Source: an archaeon
GTDB taxonomy: Archaea > Nanobdellota > Nanobdellia > Woesearchaeales > UBA9642
Assembly: GCA_020057295.1 (NCBI GenBank)
Contig: JAGVGF010000002.1
Coordinates: 88,776-152,775, forward strand
DNA: 64,000 nt
Direction of reading: 5' to 3'
This document shows positions 52,201-61,100 of this stretch, piece after piece. Each line of letters starts with the position of its first letter. The first letter of the stretch is position 1. The notes beneath the pieces are model-generated. The model made no database searches, was not told the origin of the DNA, and saw only the letters and a program-made list of their open reading frames with translations. A program made the translations under genes and the position numbers.

Positions 52201-55128
52201 AGAAATTTCACAATAAATCAACCTGACTTATACATAGATAATAATAGAATAATTTTCAATAACACAAATCCTGATGAAAATAGCACTATTAACATAACTG
52301 TGAACGTTACGAATATAGGTGGAGTTCCCGCAAACAATATTCTTGTAGAGTTTTGGGATGGACTTCCAAATGTGGGAACATATATTGGTAATGATACAGG
52401 AACTGTTGCTGTAAATGGTTCAAGAATATATTCAGTATTATGGAATATTACATTAGGATATCATAATATTTGGGTTATTGTTGATCCATATAATACTCAA
52501 GGAGAACTTAATGAATCTAATAATAATGCCACGAAAAACATTTCCATATTAAGATCTATAATTAATAGTCCTTTAAATGGTACTGCATCTATAAATTCTA
52601 ATGTTACAATAAATTTCACGCTACAAGATTTCACTACAGGCAATATTAATTATTCAGTATTTGTTGATGGATCCTTTAATGGACAGAATGGTTCAGTGGT
52701 TGATAATGTATCAACGTTACTAAATGTTACATTAACGCAAGGGTTACATTATATACAAATTCAAGCTAGAGATTTACTTGGCAGATATAAAAATTCCACC
52801 AGAGTATATATCACTATAGATTATACTGCACCACAACCTGTTATTAACACAGTAAATTATACATGGTACAATTATAGTATTCCTCAAATAAATATTAGCG
52901 CAACAGATAATGTTTATACAAACATTTCTTACAGAGTTTACGTTAATGGTACAGAAAATATTAATGGCACAATAACCAATGGAACTTCAAAGTTTGTAAA
53001 CCTATCAACTTTAAGCGATGGATATTATGTATTAATAATGGAAGCATGGGATTTCTTGAATAATACTGCTAACAGTACACCAAAATATATCTATGTCGAC
53101 ACAACAAAGCCCACAATTACATTAAATAGCCCGGGTAATAATGCAAATATTACAAATAGAACTGTACAATTAAACTTTACAGTTAATGATAATTTAGCAA
53201 ATAATGCTACATGCAATATCACATTAGATGGTTTGATAGTTAGTTTTCCTACTGTAAACATTAGTCAGCCATATATTTATACAGCGAACAATTTGATTGA
53301 GGGAACACATTATTGGAATGTTACATGTATGGATCAAGCACTAAATATTAACACAAGTGTTACAAATTCTTTTAACGTTTATATTGCTCCAAATATTACT
53401 CTTGTAAGTCCATCTAACAATCAATGGAGTAATACAGCAAATAACACTTTCTATTTCAATGTCAGTGATGAAACAGGATTAGAGAATTGTTCAATAATAT
53501 TAAATGGCGTGATTAATCAGACAAAAACTACTGCACAATTGGTAAACAACGGGACAAATAATTTTACAATTACGGAAATGATTTCTGGAAATCATACATG
53601 GAGCATTGAATGTTATGATAATACATTATATCATACATATAGCATAAGCAGTAATAGAACATTGTACGTTGATTTAATTAGACCACAACCAAATATCGAA
53701 ACACTAAATAATTCATGGTTTAATACTGCCACTCCTTTGATAACATTTAATATCACAGATAATATGGCATTAACGATAAATTATACACTATTTGTTAATG
53801 GTTCCGGTAATACTAATGGTGTGGTTACAAATGGTTCAACAATTTCAGTAAATTTACAGCCATTACAAAATGGAACTTACTCAGTAATATTACAAGGCAC
53901 TGATTTAGCAGGCAACGTTCAAAATTCTACACCTATAATAATCTATATAGATACAATATTACCATCAATAAATTTAACATATCCCGCTAATGATACAAAT
54001 ATTACTGCAAGTTATACTAACTTAAACTTTACACCATCAGACAATATGGCATCATACTTAATGTGTAATGTTACATTAGATGGAAATAATGTTGGCTTGA
54101 ATATTAATGTAACTAATGGTCAAAATCAGAATGTGAGCGTTTCATCAATTAATGGAGGATATCATTATTGGAATGTTACATGTATGGATCAAGCAGGTAA
54201 TAAAAATACTAGTCAGACATTCAGATTCTACATCCAAATGCCAGATTTGTATATAAACACTAGTTCAATATATTTTAGTAACAATAATCCTATAGAAAAC
54301 GAAACAATAAATATCACAGCAACAATATATAATATAGGAAATATTGATGCATTCAACTTCATAGCAGAGATACGTGCTATAAACCAGACAGGACCGATAG
54401 TAGCTAATGTTACATTAAATTTATCTGCAGGAAATTATACAAATATCACAGGAAGTTATATGTTACCAATAGGAGATACATCGTTCTATGTCTTAGTTGA
54501 TACTCCTATAACAACAAACGGTTCAGTTCAAGAAGAAAATGAATCAAACAATAATGCAAGTAAAACAATTCATGTAGGATTATGGGAATATGTTGTGGGA
54601 ACTACAATTGACAAACTGGCTTTAATAAATAACTTATCAATATATGATTGGATAGTGAATAATGCTACAGGAAGCAATTTGTATGTTACAGATGCAGATT
54701 CAAATATTAACTGGTTTACACTACAAGCGCTAGGTAGAAACATATCGAACGGAACGTCAGGAACTGATTTCTACACATTTGACACAAAAATAAATTCTAC
54801 AATACTCACAGATTCAGTGAATAGAACATATACTTTAGGAGGACAGCCTATAGAAACTATAAATTACACAGTCTTTAGAAGATTTATTACCAACATTCCG
54901 ATTGTTAATAGTACAAATAATACTAATTTCAAAACAGGATTACTATGGGATACAGGAGATGGTGGAATAGCGTATAATGGAACACAAGATGTGGTTCTCA
55001 TATCGAAAATAAGTAAATCGACGCAGGGATACAATGCTACTGTAGATTATGAATTAAGAGTGCCTGCAACACTCAGATCGTATAAGGGATCTGTTAATCA
55101 AGTAGTATTTTATGGAGAAATTAATTAA
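43213..55128 (+). CDS. Giant secreted surface protein (adhesin-like), 3971 aa
   Basis: I start at ATG 43213, which gives a clean signal peptide (MNNNKNFGNRMLMSVLFLLV, then VHSVYA); the in-frame codons upstream overlap the regulator gene. Parts: N-terminal beta region; LWKCKDWNFAQQTCFGKWIE (about 382-402) shared with the next gene; a WxG-rich repeat block that may be a beta-propeller (about 653-1095); then at least 17 Ig-like repeats of about 90 aa from about 1106 on (pattern PxIxLxSPxNN...FNxTxxD...CxLxxDG...HxWNVTCxDxxGN). These are interrupted by a DUF2341-like domain (WWNTSWNYRKSI, about 1910-2010) and two CARDB-like domains (about 3005-3110 and 3677-3790). A C-terminal domain ends YELRVPATLRSYKGSVNQVV. 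There is no C-terminal membrane helix. Sequons are extremely dense. Function in adhesion or predatory/symbiotic contact is inferred. Confidence 0.85.
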   Translation: MNNNKNFGNRMLMSVLFLLVILLSFSVHSVYAVKLQSELKDTNIILSLDDSKFNGVDLGENYELMMSLGNQNYKYFGGMIFPIIINTNGEGLYSFKLLNKSNQEILSEISVSKTFDCDKLSLNVAPSTKSSNNDVGTYSVGEEISIHLFEGQIALSNIPQFIIISIIAQNNSDKVYRLSGDITSKFIPSESGTYTVSLYCNSGAIYSKDIVVKSSDASSDVSMGNVSIIEPYTQNNDLVHSNIENNGANYSIKRITVKNSRNEVFIGDVKAYNIRSEAPVGIRQKILSLLSSNSGKEIIGKIEMDLNGVSGLENTKLSLNDVDSTSNTVLIESISKKNIEEKNTINLEGSIEGSIVDAYALDLSALSFTNGTLTKTAKGRVLWKCKDWNFAQQTCFGKWIEVMNIRPGEDYSFEVSPNDPGFIETGLATINTDKSIYQIGESAKISAVVLDTQGYLVSNATVNIMITTPGNTVYFFDNVAESKRGIYEIIFNHNDIIGNYTMQVSAYKNETNLGMTQYVNYSMISDFSVMEYYDFDIIRNIPITTDPFRKPLYAKILIHPLNENITNYNFTEVIPSDLLVIDAPGATISNAGNETHLTWTGLNGNVTLNYTTQPPLITPNLLILGKAFIEYVINSATYIFVEFRNWFIAVDPTVTRDQGLVVYADRTDDGFIKYRNWTGSTLQSEVNSGVDFGNRIAWLKFRCLVNREQCILVGSDTGADINFNVFYTNNWTWSTNTQLDGSSETSQSNIDLDCESLSGQCIVVYEDSTNNDAVFVYRIWNGTDISGINTVTITGGENNEIDWINLYPQKGTNNIGIAIQNDGGGVNTDTPAIYSAIWNGTNFTNWRTLTANSPADGTSRTFYRHYDCAWEGGTGYFGCFYANDTLNAILFDRFNGTNWNYMGRIFNTSGEPREISACGQEGLSSFNHSYIGLMFCDSANDLDGTIWNGTSLLKTTHAASPAQNTNAECGDSNKGATEYAQNFKCTWEDDGSKALFVWVNNGVTYLTSGSYTKATSTFSNPNWTSGTQIVANGAGALRSAYLVSNPASNSVFLTYTDGARDGGCSLWTGTTWDGSGCNSATVFETTGPNVGVAWLVFDWFRNPPPQPEITIITPTNSIGYINYTGITNPSSTSIAWDNGTTALPPPGASAPITGVEFPSAEYVKITSSNDIRHITTVTGTAGRYAYQSFNFTVTESTVNMQSIIVTHEGYATQTTSLTASQFYIYGYNWSSDSYVLLKTVFASSVDVTSEVTIDAGFNDFVRNRQMYVLVQGSFAIGVGANARADINTDYMGLTVETIPMLSQNITVNASAIDDDGISKCEWIFYNSTNGNPNSLIGMINTFGDYYYNFSSISGVPDGYYNLTVFCNDTLSARTNESVYVYIDSTPPAIILYNPTNNSNITVNYALFSWNATDILYANLVCNLTIDGTVRATNVVSAHAENISRNITSITDGTHYWNVTCRDDAGNRNISQTWRFDSDTIGPAVTLNSPSASSYTNKNPLDLNFTATDSHTIVNCSLYLDGSLNQTITSVTSGIMTNFTFTNLNQGVHNWNVSCYDSFGLRGNSTSRNFTYDTILPTVYLNISTGYIFNGTIPILNYTVIDNIDSNLTCNITVNSVIELANIASTNNTLISRSVPLLDGFKQWNVTCVDDAGNVNTSETRIFQVIGGPLVTLQTPVNGTIGNGTNITLKYYAQDGNGVANCSLYINDVLNQTNTSITSGANNTFLISSLNEGRYNWSVTCYDTNGYPGYSSTWQIISDRSKPSINLSAPISGQVLTTTPTYFNFTLLDFYSTNATCNLTIDGIVNAGNQNFVALNGSVTTRSQTVTNGLHYWNVTCIDLGYNFNTSLTRNFTINVTFPVSVTVVADKTQYQEGEIAQINITTKNETSGNIATNITLDYIYTNNTYTDIPWWNTSWNYRKSIVLNQTNNTLISSKAILVNVTVPYGTITNCHELRVVSDSDLSFVDSNVITGDDVTFCYIYFIGTVTANAVNENNYHVYYGNVNASYSTQSVYVSGNYILEQLFYDDFSTASITSNWTVSSGWDASNANPLAGDHAHIQGTVTDATIRLTNSLNLLNYDFVNLSFTWGIDASWDAGAPLDYLRYDYSNDSASTWTGSGGVGTLNGNGVAQTQTVNTQLNSSYKINGFNLRFRATTNNANEDGGFDTFNITGQYAVQSSVNSNVGNHQVWILRTTNVTNSSGQYNTTFTTLGRTYGNYSAVGYAYPPNVNLRQGWGYDYFDLIADQFGPVITLLYPTNATTLRSGNITFNYTAVDYANNVANCSLYINGVFNQSNSTINESITNNFTSELFEGQYYWLINCFDSLGSQTNSSRYNLTIDDTPPIVSLISPNNSVLPSGTITFNFNVTDNFDTTILCNITVDSGNYSKLFNTSNGVNSTTIANITDGLHYWNMTCYDNINNNATSTTLNFTTATIPIVTLHSPATNYGVNSTNITLYYNLSSVNVDNCSLVLNGQYNQTVNSTQIPFKANDGQNVFNLTGMGYGIYNWTVICFDSNNFNGTDTTRIFHLDNAFPIINLSYPANNQTIFSRNINFTFNVTDIDDVLVCNLTIDGVVNKSNQNISSNNSGKVGSIYVTGLSVTNHNWSVACADNVGFSTTSVTWNFTIDSSVSISLTSPANNFLSSSGSVNFIYVPSSPADFDLGFCDLYINDSIYATHVALTSGSPDTFAVAGLGEGRYNWSINCTDSVGKNGASETRNFTLDMTGPIVTNYYPNGNVFTNSSVFFNWSATDNYDANMSCTILVNGTAQSPIVYSLNGTVTNHTYSNFRDGLLFWNVTCTDDAGNNGTSSLKNFTVQEPPAITLNSPSNNNRTKNRNITFYYTPTDNSGNISSCSIIFDGLLNQTNSTQLASGVQRNFTINNIAAGNHTWSINCTDPSGNIGSSINYTFYIDLYAPTIVLDRPIEGDFLNTNDVFFNWTATDYSGTTINCSLYVDNLFKNSTARTSGSSFNITAYNLTDGPHNWSVNCSDDLANYLMSETRNFTINQPDLYIDNNRIIFNNTNPDENSTINITVNVTNIGGVPANNILVEFWDGLPNVGTYIGNDTGTVAVNGSRIYSVLWNITLGYHNIWVIVDPYNTQGELNESNNNATKNISILRSIINSPLNGTASINSNVTINFTLQDFTTGNINYSVFVDGSFNGQNGSVVDNVSTLLNVTLTQGLHYIQIQARDLLGRYKNSTRVYITIDYTAPQPVINTVNYTWYNYSIPQINISATDNVYTNISYRVYVNGTENINGTITNGTSKFVNLSTLSDGYYVLIMEAWDFLNNTANSTPKYIYVDTTKPTITLNSPGNNANITNRTVQLNFTVNDNLANNATCNITLDGLIVSFPTVNISQPYIYTANNLIEGTHYWNVTCMDQALNINTSVTNSFNVYIAPNITLVSPSNNQWSNTANNTFYFNVSDETGLENCSIILNGVINQTKTTAQLVNNGTNNFTITEMISGNHTWSIECYDNTLYHTYSISSNRTLYVDLIRPQPNIETLNNSWFNTATPLITFNITDNMALTINYTLFVNGSGNTNGVVTNGSTISVNLQPLQNGTYSVILQGTDLAGNVQNSTPIIIYIDTILPSINLTYPANDTNITASYTNLNFTPSDNMASYLMCNVTLDGNNVGLNINVTNGQNQNVSVSSINGGYHYWNVTCMDQAGNKNTSQTFRFYIQMPDLYINTSSIYFSNNNPIENETINITATIYNIGNIDAFNFIAEIRAINQTGPIVANVTLNLSAGNYTNITGSYMLPIGDTSFYVLVDTPITTNGSVQEENESNNNASKTIHVGLWEYVVGTTIDKLALINNLSIYDWIVNNATGSNLYVTDADSNINWFTLQALGRNISNGTSGTDFYTFDTKINSTILTDSVNRTYTLGGQPIETINYTVFRRFITNIPIVNSTNNTNFKTGLLWDTGDGGIAYNGTQDVVLISKISKSTQGYNATVDYELRVPATLRSYKGSVNQVVFYGEIN

Positions 55129-58100
55129 TGAATATACATTTGCCTGAGTATCGGAAGAAGAATATAATACTTGCTGAAACACTTAAGAATACATCTTTAT
55201 TTGTATTCTTTGTGACTTTATTATTTTTAATAGTCACTCCCTCAGTTACAAGTATTCCGATGATGAGTTTTGACAAAAATTATTATGTAACAAATGATGT
55301 TGTTAGCATATTAACAAAAGATCCTTCTCCATTGACTATATCTGGTTCATTAACTCTTGAAGTTTCAATAAAGGAAGATACTAATTATTATTTTAAATAT
55401 CTTGGATCTGTTAATGAGATTATATCATTTATTCCCACACAGTCTGGGGAATATATTTTTAGATTATATAATGAAAATGGAAATTTAATTGATGAAAAGA
55501 GTTTCCTTGTCTATGATAAAAGTGTCGATTCGTGTGCAACTCATAAACTAGGATCTCAAATATTGATTGATTTAGAAGAATACGCTTTTGATTTAGGATC
55601 AAAACTTCCTTCGGAAATAGAATTAATATATTCAAATGCATTGTCAACTAACAAAATAGTTTATAATGGCGGGATAACTCCACAGATATATTATACTCCT
55701 AGTATTATTGGAAAATACTCGTTATACGCTGACGGAATATATCTTGCTTGTTATGACATAATAGATGATTTCGCAATAGAAAATTCTAAGATAATACACT
55801 CTACAAATGAAAATTTAAACAATATTACTTATTTAAATAATCAAATCAGTAATCAAACTAGCAATAGTATGAACAAAACTACTTTTATTAATGGATTAAA
55901 TATTTCTCTTATCTCAAACCAGTATGATTCAAAAAACACTTCTTCAATTGTTATAGATCTTAATAATTCGCTTATTCAGTCAGAAACAGGAAGATTAAAG
56001 AAAAAAATTATTCTATTCAAGATAAAAAATAGTCTAAACGAAAGTTTGAACGCTGATACTTTTGTTTATGAGAAAGAAAAAATCGTTGGTACAATTCAAA
56101 ACACTAATTCAAATAACAAAGATTACGCTTCGAATGTAAAAGATAATATTTTAGAAAACAATTTATTATTAAATACGAGGATTTCTGTTATTGATTATAC
56201 TGCAAACACTTCAATTTCTAATAATGCTTACACTCCTGATTTTCTCGTTATTAATGATACAAGCGCGAGTTTACAAAATGCATCACTTGACGCAGATATA
56301 GAATTTGTTTCTGGAAGTGTTAAGAAAATAAATTTCAAAAATTTGGAATATAAAGAAAATATGGAAGTAGGAGTTGATGAAGTTACTGAAAAATTATCTT
56401 CTAATAAATTATTGGAAAAATCAGAAAAAAAAGAGTTGAAAGCTTACGCTGTAAATCTTTATGATTTGAATTTTACTGCTGCTTCTTTTACAAGTATTGC
56501 TGTAGGAACAGAATTGTGGAAATGTAAAGATTGGAATTTTACGACACAATCATGCTTTGGAACATGGAGTAAATTAATGGATATTATTCCTGGTCAAGAA
56601 TATAATGTAAGTTTATTCCCTGGAGATCCAGGATTTATTGAAACATTTGATGTAAATGTAGCAATAGATATAGATATTCTTGCTCTTGATAATAACACTG
56701 TGGTTCTAGCATGGATAAAGAATGGAACAACCGTAACCGGAAATTTTGAAATATGGAATACTAATGGATCCATAATTGTTAATGATACAACATTTGATGC
56801 AGGAATGGATACTCAAAGTCGAGTTTCGCTTGATTTAATTAATACTAATGATTTTATAATTGCTTCAATTGATGGTTCAACAAATATTTCAAATTTCTAT
56901 TTTTATAATCGTACAGGCAGTATGATTCAAAGTGCAACAACAATTAGTGCTAATGTTGGAGATTTTAATGATTTATCTGTATGTCAATTGGGCGATAGAT
57001 TTATTTATTCTTATATTGATGCAAATCCTGCACAGTTTGATGGTTCATTTCAAATAGTGAATAACTCTGGAAATTTTATAGGTACAATAACTGATGTTGA
57101 TACAACAGTTACAACAACTACTGCTCTACAAAACTTTGTATCTTGTGCTGCAATTAATATTACTAACTGGGTATATTTATACTATGATGTTACATCATCA
57201 GATGTAACACTTAATGCACGTACAAATACTGGAACTAATGTTGTTCTAACTGATTTAAATGCTAATGTAGGTACAACATCACAAGTTGCCGTCGCAACAT
57301 CAAGAAATGAATATATTGCGAATTTATATTATAATTCCGTTGCTGCAACTCAAGATGTAATATTAAATATACGACAATTGAATGGCGCAGTTCTTACTAA
57401 TATTGCAACAGTTACTCCTGATGCGACAGCTGGCGCAAATATTCGTCTGGATATTGCAGAAATTGATGCTTTAGGAACCAGCTACTTTGTTCCGACGTGG
57501 TATGATGCAGGAGATACAACAATAAAAGCGGCAGTGTACAATGAAACCGGAGGACAAATAACTGCTCCATTTATTGTTACAACCACACCTAACACCGGAT
57601 ATAGAATTGTTGCAGTTGCAGGATATAATTCTAATGCAGAACTCGGACTTTGCAATGGAACATTTGTAATTGCATATACAAATAGTAGTGGAAATGCCAT
57701 ATTTAATAAATATTTAATTAATGGATCTCAATGGAATGGAATTTGTCCTGATGTAACGCCTCCAACTGTCAATCTAACGTATCCTTCAAATGATTCTATT
57801 GTCGAAAATAATAATATTTCATTTAATTTCACAGTAATTGATGATAGAGATGTTGTACTCCCTAATTGTAGTTTATATACAAATTTCACAGGAAATTTCA
57901 TAATTAACAAAACAATATATAATGTAACTTCTGGAATAGAAACATCAATTAATGTCACAAATATCGATGATGGAAAATATATTTGGAATATTAGATGTTA
58001 TGATAATTCATCAAATAACGCTTTTGCCATAAATGCTCCAAACAATTTTACGTTGTATATTAACAAAAATATTCCCTCAATAACCAACCCTCTAATAAAT

Positions 58101-61100
58101 AGAACTGTTTTAAATCAAAGTAATTACGTGCAACTTAATGTGACAATTAGTGATAGTTTTGGAATAAGCAATGCATTATTAACGATGTTATATCCTAATG
58201 GTACAAAAATAAATTATACTCTTAGTAATTCTGGAAATAATTATTATTATAATTTTAATAATACTGTTCAATTAGGGATATATAACATTACTTTAGTTTG
58301 GGCAAATGACACTTTAGGACAATCAAATCAAAATAACACGTTGATTTTATCTTTTAATGTTACTGCAAGCCCTCCGTCGGATTTCAATCTTTTAGCCCCT
58401 ACGAATGCAACAGTTTCCACTAATCTAATTCCGAATATGAATTGGCAGCAAACAACTGATGAAACATTTGCAAATTACACGTTAATTCTAGATAAGGATT
58501 CAACATTTGCAACTCCAGATTATACTTATGCAATTTCTCCAATAACAAATACTTCTTACATATTAGGATTTGCACTTGATGTAAATTCTGTATATTATTG
58601 GAGAGTTATAGCATACGATATTTTTGGAAATAGTAAAAATTCAACAAACGATTTTATATACATCACAGATAACTCAGGCCCACTTATTACTCTAAACATT
58701 CCTGAAACTAATTCTTTTGTACTTATGAGCAATGTGTTATTTAATTATACTCCGATTGATGCAAATACTATTTCGAATTGTACATTATATACAAATGCTA
58801 CAGGAACATTTTCTCCAAACCAAACAAATTTTACTATTGCAAATACTCTTCCTAATTATTTATCTATGAACTTAAATGACGGATATTATTTATGGAATAT
58901 TTTATGTTTTGATCAAGTTGGAAATTATAAATTTTCAAATAATAATTTTACATTAAAAATTGATACTACTCCTCCTAATGTTACAATACTAAATCCTCAA
59001 AATAATACTTATGAAAATAATACTAACAATGTGTTATTTTATGGAAATGCAACAGACGTAATGACTGGTGTGGACAATTGTTCTCTAATAATAAATAACA
59101 CTGTTAGACAAACCAAATCCGTAACTGAAGGAATAGTTTTTAATTTTACAGAATTTGTTTCTAATGGTAATTATGTATGGAACATAAATTGTACAGATTC
59201 AAATGGATTTATTGGAAGTTCAGTTAATTATTTTATCAATGTAAGTGTCGTTGATACTAATCCTCCACTTATACAATTGAATACTCCGACAAACAATGAA
59301 TATATTAATACCTCGACAATAATATTTAATTATACTGTAGATGATGCCTCAGGAATAGAAAATTGTTCTATTTTTATAGGTGGAATATTAAATTCTACAA
59401 ATTATACTGTTAGTAATCATCAAGATAATTTATTTACTATTTCAGAATTTACTTTCGGAACAAAAAATTGGCGTATAGCGTGCTATGATAATACTACAGA
59501 AAGAAATTATCGTCTAAGTTCTACAAGAAATTTCATTGTAGATTTAACAAATCCTGTTGTGACATTAAATATTCCAGGAAATTCAACAACTCCCTTATAT
59601 CTAAATTACTCGACTATAGAATTTAATTATACTCCTAGTGATGCAAATCTTTATTCTTGCGCATTATATGCTAATTTTACAGGATCATTTATAGAAGAAC
59701 AAATAAATTTAACTCCAACAAATTCTCAAAATAATTATTTTACTCAAACAATTAATGACGGTAATTATGCTTGGAATATTTTATGTACTGATTTATCATC
59801 AAGAAGTAGTTTTGCTTTACAAAATTATTTAATATTAGTTGATACACATGCTCCTGATTACTCAAATATTAATGTTTCTCCATATTCTAATTCGCCGTAT
59901 AATTCATCAAAAAAATATTTCTTTAATATTACTTGGACGGATAATTTTGAAATTTCTCAAGTTATTTTTGAATCAGATATTGATTCGTATGCATTATATG
60001 GTATTTCTGGAAATTTAACAAATTATACAATTAACAGTTCTGACTTAGGAAGTTCAAAAAATTATAGTATTAATTTTACTAATATTGCTGCAGGAAATTA
60101 TGTTTATACATGGTATGCAATAGATGCTGCAGGAAATTTAAATAAGACCGAGCTTTTAACTTACAATGTTTCGCAAGAAAATTCTAGTGTGAATTTATTA
60201 ATTAATGGCTCAGATGCCAATTTTAGTATTAATGAAGGAAATTATGTTAATTTAACAGGAACATTATTAGTTCCATTAATAGGAGTAATAGATTTGTATG
60301 TGGGTGAATCATTAATAAATTCAGGAATTGCTCCGATTTATAATATTACATTATTTGAAAATCCGGGTATATATAATGTGACTGCATTTTATAATTATTC
60401 TCAAAATTATTCTTCAAGTTCTGATACACATTTTGTTATTGTGAGTGATATAAGTTCTCCGCTAATAACGTTAAATGTTCCCATAACTAATTCTCCAATA
60501 GCTTCAGGAGAAATAACTTTGCAGTATATTGTGAATGATAAATCCGATATTGCTAATTGTAGTTTATATATCAATGGAACATTAAATCAAACAGATAATT
60601 CTATTACTAGAAATGTGACGCAATTCTTTGTAGTTTCCTTACCCCAAGGAAATTACACCTGGACTGTAGATTGTTATGATAATTCTTCAAACCATAATTA
60701 CAATATTTCTACTACATGGATATTCAGGGCACTTGACGCATCAGTCATTAATCTAGTCGTGTCTCCATTAGAATCACAATATGAAATAGTAGAAAATGCT
60801 ATAATCGAGATAAATACTACCGGGCAATTTAATGACACATTAAACACTAATTTTACAGCTGATATAATATATGGAAATACTTCCCTTCCTTGGTGGAATA
60901 CGAGCTTTAAGTATAGAAAGAATCTGTTATTTACAGAAAATTATAATAATTCAAGAGATGTGACTATGGATGTAAATATAACAGGATTAAGCGCATTAAT
61001 AAATAATTGTACTACTCAAACAAGAATTGTCGAGATTGTTATATATAACGGAACGATAAATCAATCTATTATTCCATTTGAAATTCTTTCAGGAGATGAT

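Noticed and set aside
47341-54240. CRISPR-like or DNA-level repeat array
   Set aside because: The repetition is protein-level Ig-like repeats with divergent DNA; there are no constant direct repeats with unique spacers.
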